From NCBI RefSeq assembly GCF_023065955.2, contig NC_079873.1, positions 102,648,128 to 102,712,127 on the forward strand: 64,000 nt of DNA. The letters are read 5' to 3'. This DNA comes from Ursus arctos. Lineage: Eukaryota; Chordata; Mammalia; Carnivora; Ursidae. A program made the position numbers and the translations under genes. The notes below the pieces were generated by a model that saw only the letters and a list, made by a program, of their open reading frames with translations, made no database searches and had not been told where the DNA came from. Shown piece after piece: positions 32,520-44,340 of the stretch; position 1 is the first letter of the stretch, and every line of letters starts with the position of its first letter.

Positions 32520-35150
32520 GTGATGAAAGTGCTATGCAAAAGCAGAGCTGGACCTACATCTTCCTGAACTTCTGGCAGAACTAGATTGTGCTTCCCTGCC
32601 CACCTTGCTCAGCACTTAGTACTTAGCCCAGCACTGCTGCTCCCCATCCTACCAGCTCCCACAGCCAAAATTTGGAATTAAACGTGAACTCTCTCTCTCA
32701 TCCCACACCAGGCTAAAATTTTAAACAAAGGCCATTTAAGATGGAAGTTTTCGAGTAAATCAGACAAGATATTTTCAAAGCTGCCTCGTTGTAAATGCAC
32801 ACTTAGCTAGTGGCAAGAGCCAGGGTACTAGCCAGGCCCTAGATACCCTGAGTGTGCATTTTAGACCCTATGGAGGGACAGTTGCCCTGAGCCCCCCAGC
32901 TGACCACCTAAAACCATTTTAGTCAGTAAAACTAAATCCTCTCGGGGCATATTGCCTATGGCCAGAGCCACACCTGCTGTACCTTAGGCATATCCCAGGC
33001 CAACCCCAATAACAAATTATCCAAATGCTGGGAGAGGATGGGTGCCAGATGGAATCTCATCTTTCCAGGATTTTAGGGAGGGACTTGAGCTGAGAAATGC
33101 CCCAGGCTTGACTGGTACCAAGAACAGTACTTGCTTGCAATAAAACCTAGTAAGAATGGTCACCACAGCTACAATTTATTGAGTACCTACAAAGTGCCAA
33201 GTACATAGTATGCATCATATTTAATCCCAATAACAGTCTCATGTGGTAGTCACTATAATTATCTCATTTTAACAGATAAGGAAACTAAGGCTCAGAGAAG
33301 GTAACTTGAAGAGATCACACACCTGGTTAGTGGCAGAGCTGGGTTTGGAATCCAGATCTGGACAACGCACAAGTCCAGGCCCTTAACTGCTAGGCTATCC
33401 CACCTCTTTCCCACAGGGAGTGATTCTAAAACTCTCCCAGAAGGAACAAGGACAATCACGGGCCAGGGTACAACCTTGCTGAAACTGGCTACTTACCAAA
33501 ATGTGGGTCAACGGGAGCCCAAAGTCATCCTGCTTGCTTCATAAGTGCCACAGCCTCCCAAATAAAAGTCTAGATCCTAGATTTCTAACAGAATCCAAAG
33601 GACCTGTCCTATCTGTCCATCCCCACAGAAATCATCCCACTTCCGGTTTCTGTCTTTCTTGGGTAATGGTGAGATTTGCAGGATGCCAGGCTGAGAGTGA
33701 GCTTCTTAGAGGCAGTCTTATGGGGGGTGGGGGTGGGCTTGATAATGGACCCCCACTGCCCTACCCCCAGTCCTCCCTGGAGGGAGGACAAATAGGCCCA
33801 TTGATTCGAAACTCTCCCAGAGGGCATTAGAGTAATGACTCTGGACTGTGTGATGCCTACACCCCCGTTGACCTCCTGACTGACCCCTGCCCTGGGAGGT
33901 TCCAAAGGCCACAAATCTCTGTTGCTTGTGGGCCATGTGGTTTGTGGCTGTTTGTAGTTTTGGAAGGGAGGGGGGAATGACAAGGGTAGGGGACACTGCT
34001 TCTCACTGTGCCAGGCATCCTGAGAGAGAACTAGCAAGGGGCGGGCAGGGCCCGTTCCAAACCCTGCCAAGACACACTGCAACTACTGATACGGGCTCCA
34101 TCATTTATTTTTTAAAGCAGCAGGGCTCTTGGCTCATTTGCATAAATGTTTGCACTGCCTGCTATATTTTGGTTTGGGAGAAGGGCACCAGGGCACAGAA
34201 TATAACATACATAACAGATTTGTAACTGTGCAGCTTGAGCCTGTCCCTGGCTAGGTGAACTAACCAGCCAGCCCAAGATGGCCCTTCACCTTCTGTGCAT
34301 ACTTTTGAAAGCTCCTCTACGTGCAGAATGAAGCACCAGCCACATGTAGCAATAGAAAGATCTTGTCCCTAAAGGGGTACTTCTATGCCAGGTGTGTAAG
34401 CGGATCAGTGGGTAAGGAGCATTTTGACTTGAAAAGGGCCTGAGTCTGGACTCCTGCTTTCTATTGTTCAGTAAAGAAATGCTTACTGAGTGTCTTCTAT
34501 GTGCCAGGCACCTTACCAGGCACTGAGATAACATAGTGAGTATTAAGACCCTGTCTCCATCATTAAGGTACTCATAATTGAGCATGGGTGACAGAAGCAT
34601 AATCAAACAACTCTGGATTGGTGTGCCATCAGAGGGAGGATAAGAGAAGACTGCTAAGGTGGCACTCACCTCCCTTAGGTGGTGAAGGAAGAGTGGGAAG
34701 GAAGTCTGGAGAGACTTGGGGGGGGGTGTGATTGCTTAATGAGTCTTAAGCTTCAACCCCACCACCACCACCATCTCCAAGCTATGTTTTAACCTCTATT
34801 ACTAACTCCCTGTGTGAGCTCAGCAAATGTTGAAGCTCTCTGAGCTGCCTCGGTTTCTTCATCTTCAAAATGGGAGCCATAATTTGTGAAGTGGGCCCCT
34901 GTGTGTCCTGTGTGCCCTACTTCCCACCTTGCCTGGTCCTATATCAAACATCGACCCCAGAGTGAGCTCATAACTGCTTCCTCACCTGCATGCAGACATC
35001 TGGCAGAGCTGGGGAGAGTGGGGAATATCGAGAGAGGTGGTGGGAGTGGGAGATGCACGTTGCGCACAAGGGGTGCGGGCCGAAAGGAAGGTATGGGTAG
35101 AGGTGGGGGTTAACCCTCTGTTCTGAGGTAACCATCTTTATGTATCTGTC
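32520..35150. other. Intergenic block with MIR fragments
   Basis: A well-kept minus-strand MIR lies at about 33170-33400 ('acagataaggaaactaaggc', then 'tcagagaaggtaact'). L2/MIR-like pieces are near 34470-34570 and 34810-34890. No gene is recognised. Confidence 0.6.
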
Positions 35151-35479
35151 TTTCCACAGCCCCTCTTCTTCCTCACCGTCGTGAAGCGGGAGCAGCACTG
35201 GGGGAAGAAAGCGGCTTGCTGGGGGGAAGGCCCCTCAGGAATAGCAGTCAGGTGTCGCCTGCTTCAGCCCCTCCCGCCCCACGCAGTCCATCTTGAGGAC
35301 GGAGGCATTGAGGGATCGGTTGTCCGTCCCGACCTCCACCCTTCAATGATGAGATCGCCTTAGTTTCTCTCTGGAGCCAAGCATTTGCCCGCACTTTTTT
35401 TTTTTTTAATCTTCAATGTGGCCCGCCTTTGGGATGTGGGTCACCAGTTCCGTTAAGTTTTCTCCCCGCTGAGCAAAGA

Positions 35480-36300
35480 AGGGCTTCCTTCTACTCAGCC
35501 TAAACGACCCCCTTAGGGCTTTCATGGGGGCGCGAGAGCTCAGGGCCGGCCTGGGCCGAGCCGGCTGCGCTGCCCCTCCAGGATTTCCTGCACTCCGCGC
35601 GGCGAGGTCTGCTCGAACTTCGGCCTCCGACCAAGGCAACTCGGCTTCCCTTGAAAATGCAGAAACTCCCGGCCCACACCCCCGCCCCTCGGGCCGCCTC
35701 CTCCCCCTTCCCCCTCCGCCCCCGCCCCGGCGAAGACTCCGCCCCGAGCCCTCGGCGTGGGGGCCTCCCTGCCACCTGCCCGCTGCCCATCCCACATGCA
35801 AAGCGTGACCGCCGGGGAAGGAAGCCGAGCGCGCGCCCACACCGGCCCTGCGCCGCGGCGACAGCGAGCTGCTCGCCTACTCCGTCCGTCTGCGCTTACC
35901 CAGCATGCACTTCCAGGCCCCGAGCTATCTCGGAGCTGCAGCCCCGGGGTCAGGGCGGCCGGAAGAAACAGGAAGTTTGGGACGGTCCTAGTCGTGGGGC
36001 CGGGAGTCCTAAAAGGCAGGCCCTTAACTCCGAGCTGCCTCCCCCTTCCCCCGCCCCCTCTTTCTGGCGCCCTTCCCTGGGGTCCGTTTCGGGGGCTGGC
36101 CTTAACTCCAAAAATCCAGATGTGTTTGGGGGTCATTCAAGGCACACTCCCAGGGTTCCCTTCGCCGTAGCATCTCCGAGCTTTATGGATCGAGGGGTGG
36201 GAGGGGGGAGGGAGTGCTCCCGCCCTGGTGGGGTGGTAGGCCCCGAGGGTGGTTTGCCTTGTGCCCGCGGAGAGGGAGAAAGACGCTAGATGGGGTGGAG
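35480..36300. promoter_or_regulatory. Orphan CpG island 3
   Basis: This is a CpG-dense segment with SP1-like boxes and several GGAA/TTCC ETS-type cores, for example around 35580 and 35970. The + strand turns from C-rich to G-rich near 35.93 kb. A polypyrimidine tract with CCACAG at 35159 just upstream could act as a splice acceptor, but no matching exon is evident. It is promoter-like and of unknown target. Confidence 0.6.
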
Positions 36301-36683
36301 GTGGAGGCGGGAGCTTAGCCTCCCACAGCCATCTCTTGGGCAGGTAGGGCAGAGGGTGGAACCTGGTGCTGAGTCTAGAATTATTGTCTCCCCTCCCTCT
36401 GCTGGATAGCTTCGCTCTAATCTGCCCTCCACACTAAGGCTGCCCCATTATCCTCAGCAACCATCTCATTAACGGGCACTGCTGTTCACCAGGGGCACGG
36501 GGCAAGGGAGAGGGGATGCCTAATGCGCTCCAGTCCGGCAGCAGAAAACGCAAAGGGCATGCCCTGTTGGAGGTGATCTTGTTCCTCTCTGCACACCCCT
36601 TTGGCCAGGCAGGAAGGACTGGGTTCTCAGTTCTCTTGGCCTCCCTCTCTGTTTCCATCTCCACGCCAGAATGAGCTACATCA

Positions 36684-36801
36684 GTGCCACAGGCAACCTC
36701 GGCTAGCCACACTTTTGAGCCTCTCTTGGCCGTAGCTGAGAGGTGCCACAGGCAACCTCGGCTAGCCACACTTTTGAGCCTCTCTTGGCCGTAGCTGAGA
36801 G
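36684..36801. repeat. Perfect 59-bp tandem duplication
   Basis: Two adjacent copies, 36684-36742 and 36743-36801, are identical by eye. Each starts GTGCCACAGGCAACCTCGGC and ends GTAGCTGAGAG. They belong to no recognised transposon. Identity between the copies implies a recent duplication or an assembly artefact. Confidence 0.93.
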
Positions 36802-39800
36802 GGGTATAGGTCAGGGTGGATCCCAGTGGGCCATGTGGATCTTAGTATGCCACTTGGCCAATCCTTTTCAGGTGCTGAAGACATCTCCCTAGACTTCCTG
36901 AGAGAAAGGGTGTGAGGAGAAAAGGACGAATAGTTTGGAAGTAGGAAGGTGAAGGTAAAAACTCACTAGCTGTGGAGTGCTTGAGAGACTGTCCCAGACA
37001 GTTTCACCCCCAGGCAGAATTAGTCTTTCTTCTATGCTCCCATAGCATAGTAGGATTTATACCTCTATTATCACATTGTATTGTAATTATTTGTTTACAT
37101 GTTTCTCCCCCTTGCTAGATGGAGAGCTCCTGGAGGGAAAACACTATACCTTATTTATCTCTGCAGCTCCCTGCACAGATCCTAGCTCACAAAAGGGGTG
37201 TTGAATAAATGAACTAAAAATGGAAGAGATTCACTTTGATGACCTCCAGGATCTCGTTCAGCTCTAATATTCTGCGATGCAATTTAAACATGCACCCAGA
37301 GATGCACTCACACATGTGTAAACACACAAACAGAGCAAAGAGACAAACACAATCATGTCGCAGTCCTGGTGTCAGTGTGAGACCACTCCTTGGAAAATGA
37401 ACAGATGTTACATGATGCCAAGTACTGGCCTTTTGAAAACTGAATCTCCAAACCTAAACATCTAAAGTGTCGACAGCCAACATCACAACTGGTTCGGCTG
37501 ATTTTTTTTTCCCACTGCCCTGACTTTTTAAGCAGCCATAGCCCTACATGTAGAAATAGTGAACATTCGGGCTGAGAGGGCCCTCTGAGATGCTCTGGTA
37601 CAACAAATGCTCTTCATTTTACAGATGAGAAGGTCCAAAGTCACGCAGCAGCAGAAATGTCAGTTCCGCCTTCTCACCGCTTGGAGCATGCACATGTATG
37701 ACACATGTGTGTATGCAGACAACTGCCTGGATCTGCACAAGTGGCTGCTAACATGCATAGACGTGGGTGCATCCTTGAAACACGTGCCACCACTACACCC
37801 GGGCACACCCTCCCCCAACATCCACCTAGCAAATGAGGATGCCCCCCCCCATGTGGCTGCTGATCTGGGAAGGGAGGGCAGGGGTCACCCTGGGCCTGGA
37901 CAGCCTTTCCCAGAGCCAGAAAGGGACAGAGAAGCCTACAGGTTTGCAGCTGTCATTTAATGTGCTCGGCTCGCCCAGCTCCCCTCGTCTCTTCTCCGTC
38001 TGCAGAGGGCGAGGAGAGGAGACATTCCGGGCTCATTCCAGGGAGCCGTGTGCACGCTGCAGGCGTGGTATGTAAGTAAGCGGCGCGCTTCCAGCTGCTG
38101 CCTTACACTTCAGAGGGCTGACAGTCAACCCCCTCCCCCCAAACAAAACGCATTACCCACTGCTGGTCTCTCTTCACATGGGCATGATTAAGGCAACCAG
38201 GACCGTTCAAGTCCTTCTCAAAAGGAGAGAAGTTACGGCTTTTTCTCCACCTCGCCTGCCCGCCTTTCCCTGGGGGGATCTCCTCTCTCAGACCCACCTC
38301 TAACTGGAAGCCTATGCAGACTTAAACCCCCACCTGCCTCTGGCCGGCCCATTACAGAGTGCTCCTTTAACACTCTTGTGGATAGTTTGCACCCTAGTTG
38401 TTGGTGCCCACTCATTTTCCCCCATCAGGGTCCTCCCTCCCACCTCCACCCCACTTAACATGAGCATCCCTTCTTTGCCTTTGTAGAGTGCTTTATAGCT
38501 TTCAAAGCGCTTTCCCCTATGTGTCTGACTTTACTGCTACCACAATCTTGTAAGTCAAGTATTAGTACCTTCATTTTACACACCAGGAGACTGAAGCTCA
38601 GAGAAGATAAGCAAGCCGCCCAAGGTCACACAGCTAATACCACAATCTCCATCTTTGACTACAGAGTGCACACTTTACCCACTCGCCACTCTAGTGCCCA
38701 GTTGATGTCTGGCTCGCCAAAGGGAGAGAGCCGCCTTTCTACTTCTTTTGTACCTCCAGGCCACCCGCTGTAGGACTGGCTCTGTACACAATGGGCATTC
38801 CAAGGCCTGGGTAGACAGACCGATGATACAAACAGCAAATCCTGGGATCTCCAGGAAGAGAGAGGCATTTGCACACTCTGGTGTTGTGTACCACCAGGGT
38901 CTTTTCAGCAGCCCCCACCCCTAATGTCTTCTCTCTCTCCTCACTTGCTCAGAGAAAGCAGTGCCAAAGCCAGAGTGGAGATCATCCCTATGGGTGTGGA
39001 CCCCAGCTCTCCCCTCCCCCTCTCCTTTGGGGCTTTGGAGTGTTCAGATCTCATGAATAAAGCTAATATTGGAACTGGTCGTATACCGGTCGAAGAGGGA
39101 CTGTTCTCTGGATCCTTCTTTGCAGGGACGTATTGTGCCAATAGAATGCCCCGAGGCCCCGGCCCTTTCGTGCAGGCTGGCTCGAACCGAGGGCACCCCC
39201 TCCCTTTATGAGTCTCAGCTGATTTCCCTTGAGAGCCGCTCTGCTCCGCAGCCCCCCCACCACCAATCGGACTCCCTCATGGTACCTGGGCCCCGCCCCG
39301 ACTGTCCTCAGGGGCGGGGCCAGCCCTAGGGCGAGCTGGGGCAGGAAGTGGTTGCAATTACACACTCCCGACCCCGCACTGGCTGCCACTGCCTGAGCGA
39401 CAATACTAACTCGGCTGGCACCAGACGTCAGGGTAGGGGTTGGAAGAGGGCTCAGCCAGGGGCTCCTGGGCTGGAATGAAGCTCCTTCCCTGATGGAAGG
39501 GAGTTTCCAAGCCTGGGGGAGGCTGAAAGCCTCAGCTGTCTGCCGGTCACAACCAGGGATAAAGGGAGGGGGTCGTGGGTCTTCATCCCCAACCCAGGGT
39601 GGCAGCCACTCTGCACCACCATCTCTTTTTAACCTGGCCACTGGCTAAAAGCAGCTTTCCCCTGCTGTTTGGCCCCTGTGCCAGGACAGCCCTGACCCCT
39701 CCTACCAAGGAGGACAGGCTTTGATCTTCTGCTGCAAACCTTACCAGAGAACAGTGGCTTTATACCCCCTATTACTCCCTAGTTTCTCAGGCATTCCCAT

Positions 39801-40636
39801 GTGGGGCCAGCTCTGGGCTAGGTGGAGGGTGTGACTGGTGTGGCCATCGCTATGGGCTAAGAACCTTGTAGAGAGAGGGCTAGGGGAGTTTGAGAACGTT
39901 TAGCTGGGATGGCTTGAGAACTCTCTGGAGTGCCCTTTCATTGAAAGCATCTTTAGCTCAGAAAATTGTGGCTACATTAGAGGAATGAGGTAGAAGAGGG
40001 CTCAGTGAAGAGACTGGAGGAATGAAGAAGATGGGGAAGTAGAGGAGGTAATGGGGATGAATGAAATAGGTTTTTTTAAAAAAGGGTCTACAAACCCAGT
40101 GGATACACTAGGGGCTCCTCTTTGCCCTTCACTAGGATCTTCTCTTGCAAGCCCAGGTTCTTTTGGTATGTCTGCACCCTGCAAAGCCTGCACTTAGTGG
40201 CTGCCTCCACAGCTTCAAAGCCCTGTTTCAAAACCTACTAAAAGCTTCATGGCACACTCCTTTCCTTGTTCTATTGAAACTCTCCCCTTCTCCGGGGCCT
40301 GCCTAATCTGCTGAGGTGGGTTGGTGCTCACTTTGGGGCTGTCGAAAGAGGAAAGTCTTCTCCCCATGGTACTGATTCTGGCGGAAGCCAAGGGCTTTGT
40401 AGGCCAGCTTGGGGGGCTACTGATCGGCAGCACTTTTCCCTGGGGTTCCAGCTTCCCAGGAGTCTGGGAAGTCATAGGCAACTTCCACAGACAGCACATC
40501 AAGAGAAAGAGGGATGAGAGAAAGAAAAAAGTGCAAAAAATGAACCAGGGTCAGGACTCTTAGCCCTGCCTTTGTCTTGCTTCATTCACGGATGGAGATC
40601 ACAATCAGAAGATTGTCTTTGGTTTTGTTGTTGCTG
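36802..40636. other. Intergenic block with L2/MIR remnants and a small GC-rich patch
   Basis: An L2-like 3' end lies at about 36990-37220 and a minus-strand MIR at about 38555-38690. A small GC-rich patch at about 39120-39420 holds SP1 boxes and an ETS-type AGGAAGTGGTTG at 39343-39354. No gene is recognised. Confidence 0.55.
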
Positions 40637-40837
40637 TTTTAAAGATTCTGTTTATTTATTTGACAGAGAGAGAGCGCACAAGCATGGGGAGTGGCCGGCA
40701 GAGGGAGAGGGAGAAGCAGGCCCCCCACTGAGTAGAGAGCCCTGGCCCCCCATGGGGCTCGATCAGATCCTAGGACCCCAGGATCATGACCTGAGCCAAA
40801 GGCAGACACTCAACCGACTGAGCCACCCAGACGCCCC
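40637..40837 (-). mobile_element. CanSINE, minus strand
   Basis: The + strand reads TTTTAAAGATTCTGTTTATT, then purine-rich sequence, then GGATCATGACCTGAGCC and ends GAGCCACCCAGACGCCCC. It is of the 'atgatcc' subtype, like the copies at 2997 and 25872. The target duplication is degraded. Confidence 0.9.
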
Positions 40838-43327
40838 TGGAAGACTCTTTGAGTATGAGATGATGACAGGACACAGGATCAAATAAAGGAATAGGAATGG
40901 AAGTGTTTTGTAAATGATTAAGTTCTATACAGATGTGAGTGAGGAATTACCATTATTATTACTCTGCATTACAAATTTTCATTTTGCTCCCATGGATCTG
41001 GTTTGTTCAATACTCTCCTTAATAGAGGTACATGACACAGACAGGTTAGCCTTGGGACGTTTGAGGCCCTGAGTGAAGCATCACAAGTGTACGCAGCTTG
41101 TGTGAGAGAGAAACACAGAGACGGAGACAGAGAGACAGAGAGACAGAGAGAAAAGGAAATGGGAGGGAGTGGTTAGATGGAACCTCTCCCTCAACATTTG
41201 TCCCCTGGCAAAAAGGGCTATAATGAACAAGAAGAGACTTGAAGGGGAGACCTCATGAATCATGTGGCCAGAGAGGTCTAGGAGACAAGGCTTGTTTGTC
41301 TCTGTACCCTCAATAGCCAGAACTAGCTGGGGAAAGGAGCTCAAGCATCCAGACTGCTCATTTAATGACTGATGGAAGGAACTGAGGGAGGGGTGCTCCA
41401 AGCCTTCTGCCTTCTTTGCTGCCACTACAGTTCTGATCACTGCATCTCAGCTCCTTTTAGTTGCAGGAGTCCTGTCCCCCCAACCCAGTCCCCCAAGTGC
41501 AGGTACATCCTTGCGAGTCTGTAGCAGCAAGTCATTGTACCCCTGATGTCTCTGTCACAAGAAGGCTGGTGTTCAGAGGCCCAGCACACGGCCGAGGCCA
41601 CTCACACCACACGTCTCATTACTATTTGATTCTTCACAAGGCCTTCCAGACTCTCGCAAAGCCTCGGGACCATTCTGAATATCAATCAACAAAAAAACGG
41701 GGCCATGGTTGGGGAAGCACTTTATGACAAGCAAAACCCCATGCAAATGTAAGGGATTATCGCACTGTATTGCAAAAGGAACATTCTGATTCTCTGAGAG
41801 TTGTGGTTATTTGGATTTTGGCAAACAGGAGTTTACTGCATTATAAAATGTGTGTGTTGTGGGGGGGGATGTCTACACATGTTTGTGTTCAGTGATAAGA
41901 CCCATAGATACAAAGCTACCTGGCCAAATGGCACAAAGAGTCATTTAGACCACGCAAAGCCAGTATGGCTAAGTTAGCAAGAAATCCCTGGCTCTCTATC
42001 TTTTTCGGCATGCTTTTAATATAGGTGCTTTCATCAGATTCTCCCTACAACACTATGTCACTGTTAAGTCCCTCTGACTTGAGTTCAGTAGAATAAAGCA
42101 CACAGTGAGCTCAGAGGAATCTACTTTTGAGACTTGCAGCTCTGAGAACTTTGCCTGGGAGAAATTTTCAGGCAGAGAAAAACATGGTCTGTGTAGGTCC
42201 TGGCAGGGCACTCCAGGCACATGCCAACTTTACTCCATTCTCTGTCCCCACAGAGCAGCTCTACAATGCCTCTATAATGACCTCCAGACCAAGAAGAAGG
42301 TTCTCTTTCAGTCATTCAATCAACAAACATGTTTTGAGTGCTTTCTCATCTGTGCCAGGACTTCTGCTAGGCCCTGGGGCTATAAAAATGAAGAAGCCTT
42401 CATTGCTCACCATTCCTCTCTCACCTCTCAAGCAACATGTTTTGTGGTATCTTTTCCCCTTCAAGACTCACCTCGATGTTCATTTTATTCTGCTAGAGTG
42501 AAGCCAGGGCTAACAGTTTTGAATCTAGTCTGGTTGTTCAATCTCTGATGGGGCGATGAAGGATCCCTTTGGAGAGAGAAGTGCTCAGAACATCAAATGG
42601 GGCTCTCAGACATGGAGCACAGGTGTTACAAACTGCAGAAGAGGCAGCCTATTTTTTTTTTATTTTTTTGTCCACACACTTGAAAAGTCAGGAGAAAAAT
42701 CATGCGATCAGTGTTGTGTTGGAACAGCATTCTCACCTCAGGTTCTGTCAGAGCAGATGTTTTGTATCTGGAAGTCCTCTCTGGTAAGTCCAACTTAGGC
42801 TGTCACCTTTCAGGGCACAGTTAAAGGGCTGTCTTATTGGTCCTCAGTATATGGCCATGTGGATCCTTGGTGGAAGAACTCTGGTTAGTTAGCTAGAACA
42901 TTCAGGCAGAATGACTTCCTGGATTTTGGGATTTTCTAGTTTAGTGAAGGTTAACCTCCAGCTCCTTTCTTGTTTAGCTGCTTGGTGTGGAAAATCTTTC
43001 TAACATGCACGAGCCCACTTTCTAAGTTGTCCGGGGAGTCCTCCGAGCAACGTGATGCAACCTCTCTTTGCTGACTGGGCACCTTGCAGGGATTTGTCAT
43101 CAGTGGATCCCAACTCAGGGTCTCCAAACCCATAAAAGCCTGGGAGAGAGTCCCTGATGTATGTCTGTATTTCATACCGTCCAGTGAAACATACCTGCGC
43201 AATGCTGCAGAGGTTAACTACAGCATCAAGTGTTGTTGGCTTTAGCTGGAATTCAATGACCTCGGTGTGACTATTTTGGGATGATCAGAAGTTCTGACAT
43301 AGCTTTATTTGTATCTGATACATTTTT
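40838..43327. other. Intergenic sequence, GA-rich simple repeat and L2-like fragment
   Basis: A (GAGACA)-type simple repeat lies at about 41105-41155 and an L2-like piece near 42310-42400. The open frames at 42105-42548 have no recognisable relatives. Confidence 0.5.
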
Positions 43328-43451
43328 GTTTTTTTATTTTTTAGAAGTTTTTCATTTCTTTAAGTAATCTCTATACCCAATGTGGGGCTTGAACTCATGA
43401 CCCCGAGATCAAGAGCCCCACGCTTTTCTGACTGAGCCAGCCAGGCACTCC
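43328..43451 (-). mobile_element. Short old-type CanSINE, minus strand
   Basis: It contains CCCAATGTGGGGCTTGAACT, then GAGATCAAGAG and ends GAGCCAGCCAGGCACTCC, which is the reverse of the short subtype. Flanks share TATCTGATACATTTTT as target duplication. Confidence 0.9.
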
Positions 43452-43505
43452 ATATCTGATACATTTTTAAATGGCAAATTATTACTTGAAAATGCATCCT
43501 GTTTT

Positions 43506-43700
43506 GGGGCGCCTGGGTGGCACAGCGGTTAAGCGTCTGCCTTCAGCTCAGGGCGTGATCCTGGAGTTCTAGGATCGAGCCCCACATCAGGCTCTTCCTC
43601 TGGGAGCCTGCTTCTTCCTCTCCCACTCCCCCTGCTTGTGTTCCCTCTCTCGCTGGCTGTCTCTCTGTGTCAAATAAATAAATAAAATCTTAAAAAAAAA
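43506..43700 (+). mobile_element. CanSINE, plus strand (younger subtype)
   Basis: The element starts GGGGCGCCTGGGTGGCACAG and carries the GGCGTGATCC body, a CT-rich region and a tail with AATAAATAAATAAAATC. The flanks share ACATCCTGTTT-like sequence (one mismatch), a target duplication. Confidence 0.93.
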
Positions 43701-43799
43701 TACATCCTGTTTAAGTAGATACATATTTTGAACACACAGGGTTAAGAGCCCAGGCTCTGGAACCAGACTTCCCGGATTCACATCCCAACTTCAAAACTT

Positions 43800-44340
43800 A
43801 TTAGCTAGGAATGGCTAAACAAACTGTGGTATATCCATACAATGGAATATTATTCAGCCATAAAAAAGAATGAAGTGCTGATACATGTTACACTGTGGCT
43901 AAACCTCAAAAACATTATGCTGGAGCGCCTGGCTGACTCAGTGGGTAAAGCATGTGACACTTGATCTCAGGGTCATGAACTCAAGTTCTGTGTTGAGTGT
44001 GGAGCCTACTGAAAAAAAAATATGCTAAATGAAAGAAGCCAAAAACAAAAAGCCACAGATCATACGATTTCACCCAAATGAAATATCTGGAATAGATAAA
44101 TCCATAGAAATAGAAAGCAGATAGGAGGTTGCCAGAGGCTGGGGGTAGGGAGGAAAGAGGAGTAACTGCTTAACAGGTATGAAGTTTTATTTTGGGGTGA
44201 TGAAAACATTTTGGGACTAGGTAGAGGTGGTAGTTGCACCGAGTTGTGAATGTACTAAATGACAGTGAATCTTACACTTTAAAATGGTAGTTTTTAATTT
44301 ATATTACGTGAGTGAATCTGACCTCAATTAAAAAAAAGAA
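43800..44340 (+). mobile_element. Old L1 (L1M-type) 3' fragment, split by a SINE
   Basis: The segment carries the familiar 3' end of old mammalian L1s: 'ccatacaatggaatattatt' followed by 'cagccataaaaaagaatgaa', then 'gattgccagaggctggggg'-like and 'ttggggtgatgaaaa' sequence. It is interrupted at 43921-44020 by a short CanSINE. Confidence 0.75.
43921..44020 (+). mobile_element. Short CanSINE nested in L1, plus strand
   Basis: The element has the GCGCCTGGCTGACTCAG head, CTTGATCTCAGGGTCATG and an A-rich tail. TATGCT appears on both sides and joins the two halves of the L1 sequence, so this SINE is younger than the L1. Confidence 0.88.

Noticed and set aside
41100..41160. A GA-rich repeated stretch considered as a CRISPR-like or regulatory array
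   Set aside because: It is a simple GAGACA-type repeat without spacers in a mammalian genome.
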